From Micropepsaceae bacterium (GTDB lineage: Bacteria > Pseudomonadota > Alphaproteobacteria > Micropepsales > Micropepsaceae), in assembly GCA_025450355.1 (NCBI GenBank), contig JANWHR010000270.1, positions 1 through 8,981 of the forward strand: a DNA stretch of 8,981 nucleotides, in the 5' to 3' direction. Shown piece by piece: positions 1 through 6,886 of this stretch. The notes beneath the pieces are model-generated. The model was not told the DNA's origin, did no database searches, and worked only from the letters and a program-made list of their open reading frames with translations. Every line of letters begins with the position of its first letter. Position 1 is the first letter of the stretch. Position numbers and translations under genes: made by a program.

Positions 1-1
1 C

Positions 2-100
2 TGGCCTTACCCCGTTTGGGGCCGGGGAGACCTGGAGCGCTACGAACCAGACGATCTGCACCCCGTCGTTGCCGGACTAGCCCGCAAATTTGTCCCTTAA
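2..100 (+). CDS. C-terminal end of an unidentified protein (partial, 5' end outside window)
   Basis: An open plus-strand frame enters from the left edge and runs 32 codons to a TAA at 98-100. Its product begins WPYPVWGRGDLERY and ends GLARKFVP. The frame has mostly G or C in third positions, and its stop sits exactly at the end of nadK, overlapping the nadK stop by a few bases in tail-to-tail orientation, as real converging genes often do. I do not recognise the family from this short tail, which is rich in aromatic and charged residues and shows no membrane segment. It could be a chance open frame, but its fit to the end of nadK favours a real gene. Confidence 0.45.
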   Translation, partial: WPYPVWGRGDLERYEPDDLHPVVAGLARKFVP

Positions 101-855
101 TACAGAAACTGTTCGGCGAGGATGCGTTCATCGAGACTGTGACCGGCGTCGAACAGCATGGTGATGCTGGTGGAGCGGTCCTCGGCGACATCGATGCGGA
201 TCACTTCGCGGACCTCGAAACTGTCGGCCGTCGCGCTGACGGGACGCTTTGCCGGTTCCAGAATATCAAAGCGGATTTTCGCCTGATGGGGCAACAGCGC
301 GCCGCGCCAACGCCGCGGACGGAACGGGCTGAGCGGCGTGATCGCCAACAGCGCCGCCTCGATCGGAAGGATAGGTCCGTGTGCGGACAGATTATAGGCG
401 GTGCTGCCGGCCGGGGTGGAAACCAGAATGCCGTCACAGGACAGCTCGTTCAACCGGACCTTCCCGTCCAGGGTGATGCGCAGTTTGGCGGTCTGACGGG
501 TTTCGCGCAGCAATGAGACTTCATTGAACGCCAGCGCCTCCACATCGCCGCCCCGGGATTCGGCGCGCATCAGCAGGGGATGGATTTTGGTTGCCACCGC
601 GGCATTCAGCCTGCTCTCCAGCCCCTCTTCCCCGAATTCGTTCATCAGGAAGCCAATGGAGCCGAAATTCATCCCGTAAATCGGCAGCCCGCGGCCGAGA
701 TAGTGATGTAGCGTTTGCAACATGTATCCGTCGCCGCCCAGCGCGACGATCACCGATGCATCCTCCTCCGCATCGCCATAGCGTTCCTGCAGGCGCTCCA
801 TCGCGGCGGTGGCTTCGGGCGACTCGGACGCCGTGAAATGGATCTTGAGCGGCAA
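97..855 (-). CDS. nadK: NAD kinase
   Basis: ATP-dependent NAD kinase, a cytoplasmic enzyme that phosphorylates NAD to NADP. The 252-residue product has the family signature in order: the GGDG nucleotide-binding loop at residues 40-43 with the expected catalytic Asp42, an NFGSIGF segment near 63-69, the FNEVSLLR motif at 110-117, and the glycine/serine-rich DGILVSTPAGSTAYN block at 141-155. The length and the start of the product (LKIHFTAS) match the short alphaproteobacterial form. The only sensible start is a TTG at 853-855, with GGGG at 862-865 as a weak ribosome site; no ATG or GTG lies usefully upstream in frame. It is on the same strand as moaA but separated from it by a 167-bp structured gap, so it probably has its own promoter. 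Its stop overlaps that of the converging partial gene at the left edge. Family assignment is firm; the start is less so. Confidence 0.96.
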   Translation of the reverse strand: MPLKIHFTASESPEATAAMERLQERYGDAEEDASVIVALGGDGYMLQTLHHYLGRGLPIYGMNFGSIGFLMNEFGEEGLESRLNAAVATKIHPLLMRAESRGGDVEALAFNEVSLLRETRQTAKLRITLDGKVRLNELSCDGILVSTPAGSTAYNLSAHGPILPIEAALLAITPLSPFRPRRWRGALLPHQAKIRFDILEPAKRPVSATADSFEVREVIRIDVAEDRSTSITMLFDAGHSLDERILAEQFLY

Positions 856-944
856 CTGGTGCCCCGATTCTGAAATTCGCTTGACCTCTATATCGGCATC
901 CGAGCGAATTTGAGAATCGAAAGGACACTAGCCACCATTTGATT

Positions 945-1020
945 CTGGTGTCGATTTCGGTATCGAAGTTCGCCGGTAGCCGATATCGGAATCATGCGAA
1001 CTACGAAACCGCGACACCAG
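945..1020. repeat. Nested inverted repeat between moaA and nadK
   Basis: Two nested inverted repeats lie in the 167-bp gap, beginning 3 bp after the moaA stop. The outer arms are perfect: CTGGTGTCG at 945-953 and its complement at 1012-1020. The inner arms are 13 bases each, 953-965 and 981-993, around a 15-base loop. As plus-strand RNA the inner stem pairs throughout, using two G-U wobbles; as minus-strand RNA those two positions become A-C mismatches. CCGATATCGG at 980-989 is also self-complementary. There is no T-tract after the stem on either strand, so this is not a canonical intrinsic terminator. It may stabilise the moaA mRNA end, be a scattered palindromic element, or bind a regulator. 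A degenerate copy of the ATATCGG...ATC...GCGAA string recurs at 890-908. Confidence 0.6.
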
Positions 1021-1022
1021 GC

Positions 1023-2012
1023 TCAGCCGCCGGTCAGCGACATCTGGCGCGCAACGGCCGGCCGGTTGTGGCGGCGGTCGATGATGAAATCGTGGCCCTT
1101 TGGCTTGCGCGCAATCGCCTCGTCGATCGCCGCATCCAAAACGGCATCGTCGCCGGAGGAACGTAACACGGCCCGCAAATCGGCCGAATCCTCCTGTCCC
1201 AGGCACATGTAAAGCATGCCGGTGCAGGTCAGCCGCACACGGTTGCAGCTTTCGCAGAAATTGTGGGTCAGGGGGGTAATGAACCCAAGTCTCCCACCGG
1301 TTTCGCGCACGCGCACATAGCGCGCGGGACCGCCGGTGCGCTCCGGGCTCGAATCCATCGTGAAGTGCTTCGCCAGTTCCGCTTTAACCAGTGACAGTGG
1401 CAGGTACTGTTCCGTCCGGTCCGCGTCGACATCACCCATCGGCATGGTCTCGATCAACGTCATGTCCATGCCGCGGTCATGTGCCCATTGAACCAGTGTG
1501 GGCAGCTCGTGTTCGTTGACGCCGCGAAGGGCCACGACATTGATCTTGATCTTCAGCCCCGCTTTTTGTGCTTCTCCGATCGCGGCTAGCACCTTCCCGA
1601 GATCACCCCAGCGGGTGATCTGGCGAAATCGATCCGGGTCGAGCGTATCGACCGACACATTCACCCGTCTGACGCCGCAGTCTGCAAGTTCGCCGGCATA
1701 GCGGCCAAGCTGGCTGCCATTGGTCGTGAGCGTCAGCTCGTCCAGTTCACCGCTGTCGAGGCGGCGTCCAAGCGAGCGGAACAGCTTCATGACATCACGC
1801 CGGACCAGGGGCTCGCCGCCTGTCAGGCGTAGCTTCCGGACTCCCTTGCGGATGAAGGCGCCGCACAACCGGTCGAGCTCTTCCAGCGACAGTACATCGG
1901 CCTTGGGAAGGAAGGTCATGTGTTCGGGCATGCAATAGACGCAGCGAAAATCGCAGCGGTCCGTGACGGATACCCGCAGGTAGTTGATGGCCCGGCCAAA
2001 GGGATCGATCAT
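1023..2012 (-). CDS. moaA: GTP 3',8-cyclase (molybdenum cofactor biosynthesis protein A)
   Basis: Radical SAM enzyme that, with MoaC, converts GTP to cyclic pyranopterin monophosphate, the first stage of molybdenum cofactor synthesis. The 329-residue product has the radical SAM cluster motif Cys20-x3-Cys24-x2-Cys27 (CDFRCVYC), the GGEP motif at 65-68, and the second-cluster cysteines Cys253, Cys256 and Cys270 in FCESCNRVRLTCTG...CL. It ends in the double glycine LTGG, which the family needs for activity. I chose the ATG at 2010-2012 because MIDPFGRAINYLRVS is the usual MoaA beginning; an in-frame start at 2087 would add 25 unconserved residues and run into the opposite gene. No strong ribosome site is visible. 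It is divergent from a molybdopterin-dependent oxidoreductase gene, a likely consumer of the cofactor. Confidence 0.97.
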   Translation of the reverse strand: MIDPFGRAINYLRVSVTDRCDFRCVYCMPEHMTFLPKADVLSLEELDRLCGAFIRKGVRKLRLTGGEPLVRRDVMKLFRSLGRRLDSGELDELTLTTNGSQLGRYAGELADCGVRRVNVSVDTLDPDRFRQITRWGDLGKVLAAIGEAQKAGLKIKINVVALRGVNEHELPTLVQWAHDRGMDMTLIETMPMGDVDADRTEQYLPLSLVKAELAKHFTMDSSPERTGGPARYVRVRETGGRLGFITPLTHNFCESCNRVRLTCTGMLYMCLGQEDSADLRAVLRSSGDDAVLDAAIDEAIARKPKGHDFIIDRRHNRPAVARQMSLTGG

Positions 2013-2106
2013 GGCGCCATATGTAGCAGTCGCGGGCCAAAATTTCCAATCTCTGCCTGCTGATCTCGGGTACCGCTTCAAATCCACCGCAATCCCCCGT
2101 AAACCG
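2013..2106. promoter_or_regulatory. Divergent promoter region between moaA and the molybdoenzyme gene
   Basis: These 94 bp separate two genes that point away from each other, so both promoters must lie here or inside the opposing gene. On the minus strand TTGGAA (2045-2050) and TACATA (2021-2026) are 18 bp apart and would place transcription start almost at the moaA ATG. That match is weak, especially the -10. I see no convincing -35/-10 pair on the plus strand and no recognisable molybdate or cofactor riboswitch. The call rests mainly on gene layout. Confidence 0.3.
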
Positions 2107-4530
2107 ATGCCGGAAACACCAGCAGCACAGCAAATGAAATTCGGGGTTGGTCAGCCGGTCCGGCGCAAAGAGGATGTAAAACTGGTCACCGGGCGTGGCC
2201 AATATGTCGATGATTTGACCTTCGAGCGCCTCACCCATGCTTATTTTGTGCGCAGCCCTCATGCCCATGCCGTTATCCGGGGGGTGGATACCGGCACTGC
2301 CGGGTCGATGCCGGGGATTCTCGGTGTGTTAACGGCAGAGGATACGGCGGGCCTCGGCTATGTGCCGGTGCGCGCCCCCTTGCGGAATCGGGACGGTTCG
2401 GCGCTGCCCCAGTCGCCCAAGCTGATGCTGCCCGAGGACAAGGTCAGGTTCACTGGTGAAGCCGTCGCCATGGTCGTGGCCGATACACCGGCCCAGGCCA
2501 AGGACGCGTCGGAGGCCGTCACCGTAGAGTACGAACCCCTCCAGGCGGCCGTGACCGTTACCCAGGCGCCCGTTGCGCCTCAAATATGGGCGCATGTGCC
2601 GGGCAATCTGGTCTTTGACTGGAGCGATGGCGACGAGGGGGCCTGCCAGAGTGCCTTCGCCGGCGCGGATTGCAGGGTAAAGGTCGATCTGGTGCAAAAC
2701 CGCATCTCGCCTGCGCCCATGGAACCAAGGGGCGCAATTGGTTTGTACGACCCGCAAGGGGATTTCTACACCCTGTACACATCCACGCAGGGTTCCAGCG
2801 GCATGCACGAAAAGATCGCGCAGGTGCTGAATCATCCCCCGGCAAAGTTGCGGGTCATTACCCCGGACGTGGGCGGCGCCTTTGGAATGAAGACGTCATT
2901 TTCTGCCGAACTGGGGCTTGTTCTTCTGGCGGCAAAGAAGTTCGGCCGTCCGGTCAAATGGACCGGCGAACGTCTGGAATCCTTTCTCGCCGACGGACAT
3001 GGCCGCGACGTGCAAATGACGGGCGAAATGGCGCTCGACCGCGACGGCCGGATTCTGGCACTCAGGCTGAACAGCGCCGCGAATCTTGGGGCCTATATGA
3101 CCCATGTAGGGCCGCTCATCCCCACCATGGGATTGCGCGTTATGGGCGGCGTGTACCGGGTGCCCGCGGTATATGCCCATGTGAAAGGATATTTTACCAA
3201 CACGACCACCGTCACGGCCTATCGCGGCGCCGGCCGTCCGGAAGCGATTTATGTCACTGAGCGGCTGATGGATTTGGCCGCCGCTGCACTCGATCTGGAC
3301 CGGCTGGAAATTCGTCGCAGGAATCTCGTCGCCAAAACCGAATTGCCCTGGCGCAACTGGAAGGGGCTTTCAATCGATTCTGGCGACTTCGCGGCAACTC
3401 TGGATCTCGCCGCACAGACCGCCGGATGGGATTCGTTTCCTGACCGCCGCCGCGAATCGGAGGCGAGAGGCAAGCGCCGCGGCCGCGGTATCAGCTATTA
3501 TTTCGAAGCTTCCGGTGGGCCGCCGGTGAATGAGCCGGCCCAAATCCGGTTCCGCGATGACGGAATCGTGGAGCTGCTCGTCGCCACGCAAACAAATGGC
3601 CAGGGGCACGACACAACTTTCGCCCAGCTCGTGCACGAACATCTGGGCGTGCCTTTCAACTCGATCACGATCAGGCAGGGCGACAGCGCCGATGGTTTAT
3701 CGGGCGCCGGTACCGTCGGCTCGCGTTCGCTGCAGACCGCGGGAAGCGCCCTTAAGCGGGCACTGGATCAGGTCATTGAACGGGGAAAAGCCGCCACCCG
3801 TCACGTGCTGCAGGCGGGCTCCGCCGGGATCACATTTCGCATCCAGGAAGGCGGCGGGCAGTTCGAAGTTACCGGTACGGATCGGTCAATCGCACTCGGG
3901 GAACTGGTTTCGGTGTTGCGCCAGGACCCGATCCCCGGATTCGAAAATGGTCTGGATGCAGCCGGCGCATTTGAAGGGCCGCCAACCTTCCCGAACGGTT
4001 GCCATATCTGCGAAGTCGAAATCGACCCCGAAACCGGCGCTGTTTCGATTCCCCGCTACGCGGTGGTTGATGATGTCGGGCGGGTCATCAATCCGCTGAT
4101 TGTTGATGGCCAAATTCAGGGTGGGGTTGTCCAGGGGCTGGGCCAGGCGCTGCTGGAACACTGCCGTTATGATCCGGATTCCGGCCAGCTTCTGACCGCC
4201 ACATTTTCCGATTACGCGATGCCGCGGGCCGATCAAATCCCTGAGCTTGATATCCGCTACAACGAAGTGCCGTGTCTCACAAATCCACTTGGCGTCAAGG
4301 GGGCGGGGGAGGCGGGTACGATCGGTTCTCTTCCGGCTTTGGTCGGGGCGATCTGCGATGCGGCCGGCGTGGCGCATCTCGACATGCCGGTGACGCCGGA
4401 AAAAATCTGGCGCGCCCTTCATCCGGCCGATGGGGTTGCCGCCGTTAGAGCATTTTCCGCCGAAACATGTCCCCGACCCCGATCGGGGATGGCTGCCGGT
4501 TCGGCGCAGAAAATGCGTCAAGCAAAATAA
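2107..4530 (+). CDS. Xanthine dehydrogenase family molybdopterin-binding subunit (form II CoxL-like)
   Basis: Large catalytic subunit of a molybdenum hydroxylase, the family of xanthine dehydrogenase, aldehyde oxidoreductases and CO dehydrogenase. It would hydroxylate a heterocycle or aldehyde at a Mo-pyranopterin centre; the substrate cannot be read from sequence. The small a/b hammerhead domain is residues ~15-145 (VRRKED...GRGQYVDD). The Mo-binding part follows, with GGAFGMK near 256-262, the active-site loop AYRGAGR at 371-377, and GVKGAGEAGTIG at 729-740 holding the expected catalytic Glu735. AYRGAGR is the form II signature; true CO-oxidising CoxL has AYRCSFR. No FAD-binding or 2Fe-2S subunit gene is adjacent. 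The start is uncertain: ATG 2107 gives 807 residues, ATG 2134 (MKFGVGQPVRR) gives 798 and is close to many family members. The last ~27 residues (from ~781) are encoded by a palindromic repeat and are unlikely to be ancestral. Confidence 0.93.
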   Translation: MPETPAAQQMKFGVGQPVRRKEDVKLVTGRGQYVDDLTFERLTHAYFVRSPHAHAVIRGVDTGTAGSMPGILGVLTAEDTAGLGYVPVRAPLRNRDGSALPQSPKLMLPEDKVRFTGEAVAMVVADTPAQAKDASEAVTVEYEPLQAAVTVTQAPVAPQIWAHVPGNLVFDWSDGDEGACQSAFAGADCRVKVDLVQNRISPAPMEPRGAIGLYDPQGDFYTLYTSTQGSSGMHEKIAQVLNHPPAKLRVITPDVGGAFGMKTSFSAELGLVLLAAKKFGRPVKWTGERLESFLADGHGRDVQMTGEMALDRDGRILALRLNSAANLGAYMTHVGPLIPTMGLRVMGGVYRVPAVYAHVKGYFTNTTTVTAYRGAGRPEAIYVTERLMDLAAAALDLDRLEIRRRNLVAKTELPWRNWKGLSIDSGDFAATLDLAAQTAGWDSFPDRRRESEARGKRRGRGISYYFEASGGPPVNEPAQIRFRDDGIVELLVATQTNGQGHDTTFAQLVHEHLGVPFNSITIRQGDSADGLSGAGTVGSRSLQTAGSALKRALDQVIERGKAATRHVLQAGSAGITFRIQEGGGQFEVTGTDRSIALGELVSVLRQDPIPGFENGLDAAGAFEGPPTFPNGCHICEVEIDPETGAVSIPRYAVVDDVGRVINPLIVDGQIQGGVVQGLGQALLEHCRYDPDSGQLLTATFSDYAMPRADQIPELDIRYNEVPCLTNPLGVKGAGEAGTIGSLPALVGAICDAAGVAHLDMPVTPEKIWRALHPADGVAAVRAFSAETCPRPRSGMAAGSAQKMRQAK
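4446..4516. repeat. Palindromic repeat element overlapping the 3' end of the molybdoenzyme gene
   Basis: The left arm 4450-4464 (GCATTTTCCGCCGAA) pairs with the right arm 4500-4516 over 15 base pairs, interrupted only by a two-base CA bulge at 4507-4508. Inside the 35-base loop lies the perfect palindrome CCCCGATCGGGG at 4477-4488. The layout TTAGAGCATTTTC ... CCGGTT ... GAAAATGCG resembles, from memory, the short interspersed palindromic elements common between genes in Rhizobiales and other Alphaproteobacteria. The element is read in frame by the molybdoenzyme gene and supplies its tail and stop. Copy number elsewhere in the genome cannot be seen here. Confidence 0.65.
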
Positions 4531-4570
4531 CTTAACGCGCGTTTCAGATTCAACGAAGCTGAAACGCGGT
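4531..4570. terminator. Hairpin between convergent genes, possible bidirectional terminator
   Basis: The 40-bp gap between the two converging stop codons is almost entirely one hairpin: a perfect 10-bp stem CGCGTTTCAG (4538-4547) and CTGAAACGCG (4559-4568) with an 11-base loop. On the minus strand it is followed by a T-rich stretch (GTTAAGTTATTTT); on the plus strand by only GTTTAAT. Position and stem suit a terminator for the beta-barrel gene and perhaps for the opposing gene. It may instead be the second half of the composite repeat beginning at 4446, since similar hairpins often follow that element in relatives. Confidence 0.5.
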
Positions 4571-5137
4571 TTAATACACGTATTTGAAGCCGAGTGAGAT
4601 TTCGTGTGAATTGATATTGAACTTGGTGGGAGTAAGCCCCGGCGGCAGCAGTCCGCCGGTAAACCGGTATTCGAGGCTGCCCACAAGTCCGTTGAGTCCG
4701 ACCTGAACGCCACCGTGGAGCTGATAGGCGGATTCCCACTGATTTTGCGTGACGCCGAGCAACCAGGCGTTCGCATCGATTCTGCCAAACCCTCCGCCCA
4801 CAAACGGTTTGAGATGCCATGAGCCGTTGCTGATTTCATACAGCCCATTGAGCATCAGGCTTGTCGCGGCGATTCCAGAAATGGGAAGTTTGGTTGCATC
4901 GCGAGTTCCGATCGTTTCTCCTTCGAGCTGTGTCTGGAAACGGCTGCCGATGGAGAGATTGAGTTGCCCGCTGGCGACGCCCGCGGTTTCCGAACGGGAC
5001 AACGAAGGTTGTGTTACGGAGGCGATCGGCGGGAGCAAGACGGAGTCCGCCTGGCCGACGCTGACACTTGCGGGTTCCGCCGCTGCCCCCGTCGTCAGTG
5101 CGACGAGGAATGCACAGGAGAGCGGCGAGCGGTGCAT
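4571..5137 (-). CDS. Outer-membrane beta-barrel protein, function unknown
   Basis: A 188-residue product with a signal peptide at 1-20 (two early charges, hydrophobic SCAFLVALTTGAAA, likely cut after AAA before EPA). A low-complexity stretch follows to ~55, then alternating polar and non-polar segments typical of transmembrane beta strands: roughly 58-68, 91-102, 106-116, 136-147, 150-159 and 177-188. The blocks WHLKPFVGGGFG, HGGVQVGLNGLVGSLEYRF and the final SLGFKYVY, ending in an aromatic residue, are the usual signs of OmpA-like/opacity-type porin-fold proteins inserted by BAM. It is short for an eight-stranded barrel of this class, but plausible. No specific function can be read. The start is ATG 5135-5137, with no strong ribosome site. 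It lies 114 bp downstream of the ligase gene on the same strand, so co-transcription is possible but not evident. Confidence 0.75.
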   Translation of the reverse strand: MHRSPLSCAFLVALTTGAAAEPASVSVGQADSVLLPPIASVTQPSLSRSETAGVASGQLNLSIGSRFQTQLEGETIGTRDATKLPISGIAATSLMLNGLYEISNGSWHLKPFVGGGFGRIDANAWLLGVTQNQWESAYQLHGGVQVGLNGLVGSLEYRFTGGLLPPGLTPTKFNINSHEISLGFKYVY

Positions 5138-5158
5138 TGCGTTGTCCGGTCCATCACA

Positions 5159-5172
5159 GCCATGTGCATGGC
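5159..5172. promoter_or_regulatory. Short inverted repeat upstream of the beta-barrel gene
   Basis: GCCATG and CATGGC arms (6 bp each) flank a two-base centre, ending 22 bp before the beta-barrel start codon. It is a possible operator or a leader hairpin. No convincing promoter hexamers accompany it, and a 6-bp match could arise by chance. Confidence 0.2.
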
Positions 5173-5251
5173 CTGGAGAGACAACGCACCAGTTCCGCCG
5201 CGGTTTAGGAGAATAGCTTCGTCACGCGGACGAGTGCTGTTTTTGCCGGTT

Positions 5252-6847
5252 TCAGACGGGCGAAGTTTCGGTGTGCCGCGCCACGATCTTCGCGACGCCG
5301 GGATAATCGGTTTTTCCGCTGCCCAAAACGGGAATTTCCTCGACCGCGACTACGCGCCTTGGCACCGCCAGTTCCGATACCTCGTGGTTACGAACCCAGA
5401 CCAGAAGTTCGCCTCTTGTGGCGTGGGGGTTGGTGCTCACCAGCACAATAGCCTCGCCTCTGCGATCTTCGGGCAGCGCAATCGCGGCATGGCTATAGTC
5501 AGGCCATAGTGCCGAGGCACAGTTCTCCACGACCGTCAGGGAAACGGTTTCGCCGCCCACTTTGGCAAATCGCCTGATCCGCCCGCGGATCGCGAGATAG
5601 CCGCCGTCTTCCATGGAGACAATATCTCCCGTGTCATGCCATCCGCCGGGAGGCGGATGAATTTTGCCCGGCTCGGCAGGCTGCAGATATCCGAGCATGA
5701 CATTGGGTCCGCGCACAATCAGGCGGCCGCCTTCGCGGATGCCCTCCACGGGCACGATGCGGTGTTCCAGTCCTTGCACGAAATGGCCGACCGTTCCCGG
5801 CTGATTCGCGCCAGGCTGATTGGACGCGATGACGGGAGAAGCCTCCGTGACGCCATAGCCTTCCAGAAGCTCGACGTCGCACTTCCGCTTGACCAGTTGG
5901 CGGGTTTCGTCGTGCAGGCGTTCCGCGCCGCAGACCGCAAGGCGGAGGCTGGAAAGGTCGTCATCGCCCGCGGCGCGAACATATTGCGACATAAAGGTGT
6001 CGGTTGCGAGCAGCATGGTCGCGCCATGTTCGCGGATGCGACGCACCACTTCGTGCGGTTGACGCGGTGTTGGATGCAGTACGGCCGTGACGCCAAGGAG
6101 AATGGGCATCAGGCAACCGACGGTCAGTCCAAAGCAGTGGAACGTCGGTAGCGGATTGAACAGCACGTCCGTTTCGTAGATCGCGAGATGGGCGCGGACC
6201 TGCTCGACATTGGCAAGGATATTGGCGTGTGAAAGCACCACGCCCTTGGGCTCGCCTTCCGTACCCGAGGTGAACAGGGCCACGGCCGCCCGGTCGGGCG
6301 ATTGCCGGCGCGCGACAACGGCGGGTGCAAAACTGCCAACGGCCGCGGCTGCTTTTGCCGCAAGTGAGAGCGAATCCCGAACATCTTCGAGGTAGATCAG
6401 TTGCGCTTCTCGCGCCAACTCCTGTTCCAGAGCTTCTAATTTGCCCAGGGCGATGAAGCGATGCGCCGTGACCACCCGTGTCGCTCGGGCCATGCGAATG
6501 GCCGCGCGCACATTCTGCAGACCGGCGGTGAAATTCAGCATCGCCGGCACGCGGCCATAGGTGCAAAGCGCCAGCCACGCCAGCACCGATCCCACCCCGG
6601 TCGGCAACATCACGCCGACCGAATCGCCAACACGCGTTCCCCTGGTCAGCGCATGGCCAAGCGCGAGTGAAGCCCGGATGATTTCCCGATAGGTAAAGAC
6701 GCGTTCGTCGCCATCAACCAGGATTTTGCGTTCCAGGCCGAAATCCTTCGCGGCTTCGACCAGCGCGGTAAAGATCGTGCGCCGTGCCCGGGCAGGATCG
6801 AAAGGGGGAATAGCTTCTGCCAAAGCAAAGCCCTTTTTGAACGGCAA
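5252..6847 (-). CDS. AMP-dependent acyl ligase, Aas-like acyl-ACP/acyl-CoA synthetase without acyltransferase domain
   Basis: Adenylate-forming (ANL) enzyme that activates a carboxylic acid with ATP to acyl-AMP and passes it to a thiol. In order: the P-loop FTSGTEGEPKG at 192-202, EGYGVTEASPV at 329-339, the HDTGD motif at 404-408, the hinge GRIRRFAKVGGE at 422-433, and the C-terminal Lys512 in PVLGSGKTDYP. The LNFTAGLQNVRAAIRMARATRVVTAHRFI block (105-132) and the LGSGK ending closely resemble the synthetase half of E. coli Aas, which makes acyl-ACP for re-acylation of lysophospholipid. The N-terminal PlsC-type acyltransferase of Aas is absent and is not encoded nearby. No signal peptide or clear membrane segment is seen. 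The frame allows two TTG starts: 6847 (531 residues) or 6823 (523 residues); the latter has AAAAAGGG seven bases upstream. It could alternatively be a fatty acyl-CoA ligase. Confidence 0.9.
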   Translation of the reverse strand: MPFKKGFALAEAIPPFDPARARRTIFTALVEAAKDFGLERKILVDGDERVFTYREIIRASLALGHALTRGTRVGDSVGVMLPTGVGSVLAWLALCTYGRVPAMLNFTAGLQNVRAAIRMARATRVVTAHRFIALGKLEALEQELAREAQLIYLEDVRDSLSLAAKAAAAVGSFAPAVVARRQSPDRAAVALFTSGTEGEPKGVVLSHANILANVEQVRAHLAIYETDVLFNPLPTFHCFGLTVGCLMPILLGVTAVLHPTPRQPHEVVRRIREHGATMLLATDTFMSQYVRAAGDDDLSSLRLAVCGAERLHDETRQLVKRKCDVELLEGYGVTEASPVIASNQPGANQPGTVGHFVQGLEHRIVPVEGIREGGRLIVRGPNVMLGYLQPAEPGKIHPPPGGWHDTGDIVSMEDGGYLAIRGRIRRFAKVGGETVSLTVVENCASALWPDYSHAAIALPEDRRGEAIVLVSTNPHATRGELLVWVRNHEVSELAVPRRVVAVEEIPVLGSGKTDYPGVAKIVARHTETSPV

Positions 6848-6855
6848 TTCACCTT

Positions 6856-6883
6856 ATTATCCCCGGACGGCACGGGTGAACAA
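6856..6883 (-). promoter_or_regulatory. Candidate sigma-70 promoter for the acyl ligase gene
   Basis: On the minus strand TTGTTC (6878-6883) is followed, 16 bp on, by GATAAT (6856-6861), five of six matches to the -10 consensus. Transcription would start near 6849, only two bases before the TTG at 6847, which would favour the downstream TTG at 6823 as the translation start. The hexamers sit within an inverted repeat, TTCACC at 6848-6853 and GGTGAA at 6875-6880, that could be an operator. Confidence 0.4.
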
Positions 6884-6886
6884 ATT

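Noticed and set aside
16..516. 166-codon plus-strand frame over the nadK 3' end
   Set aside because: It mirrors nadK and its composition is typical of an antisense shadow; the nadK frame has all the catalytic motifs.
1984..2106. In-frame ATGs upstream of 2107 for the molybdoenzyme
   Set aside because: They would add residues without family similarity and overlap the start of moaA; the conserved domain begins just after 2134.
2107..4530. Genuine aerobic CO dehydrogenase catalytic subunit
   Set aside because: The active-site loop is AYRGAGR, lacking the cysteine of the AYRCSFR loop found in enzymes known to oxidise CO.
3886..4848. 320-codon minus-strand frame antisense to the molybdoenzyme gene
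   Set aside because: It spans the 3' end of one real gene, the hairpins and part of another real gene, and shows no recognisable domain.
5138..5251. Possible small gene or RNA between the ligase and beta-barrel genes
   Set aside because: The 114 bp show no start codon with a ribosome site and frame of note, and no strong structure beyond one 6-bp inverted repeat.
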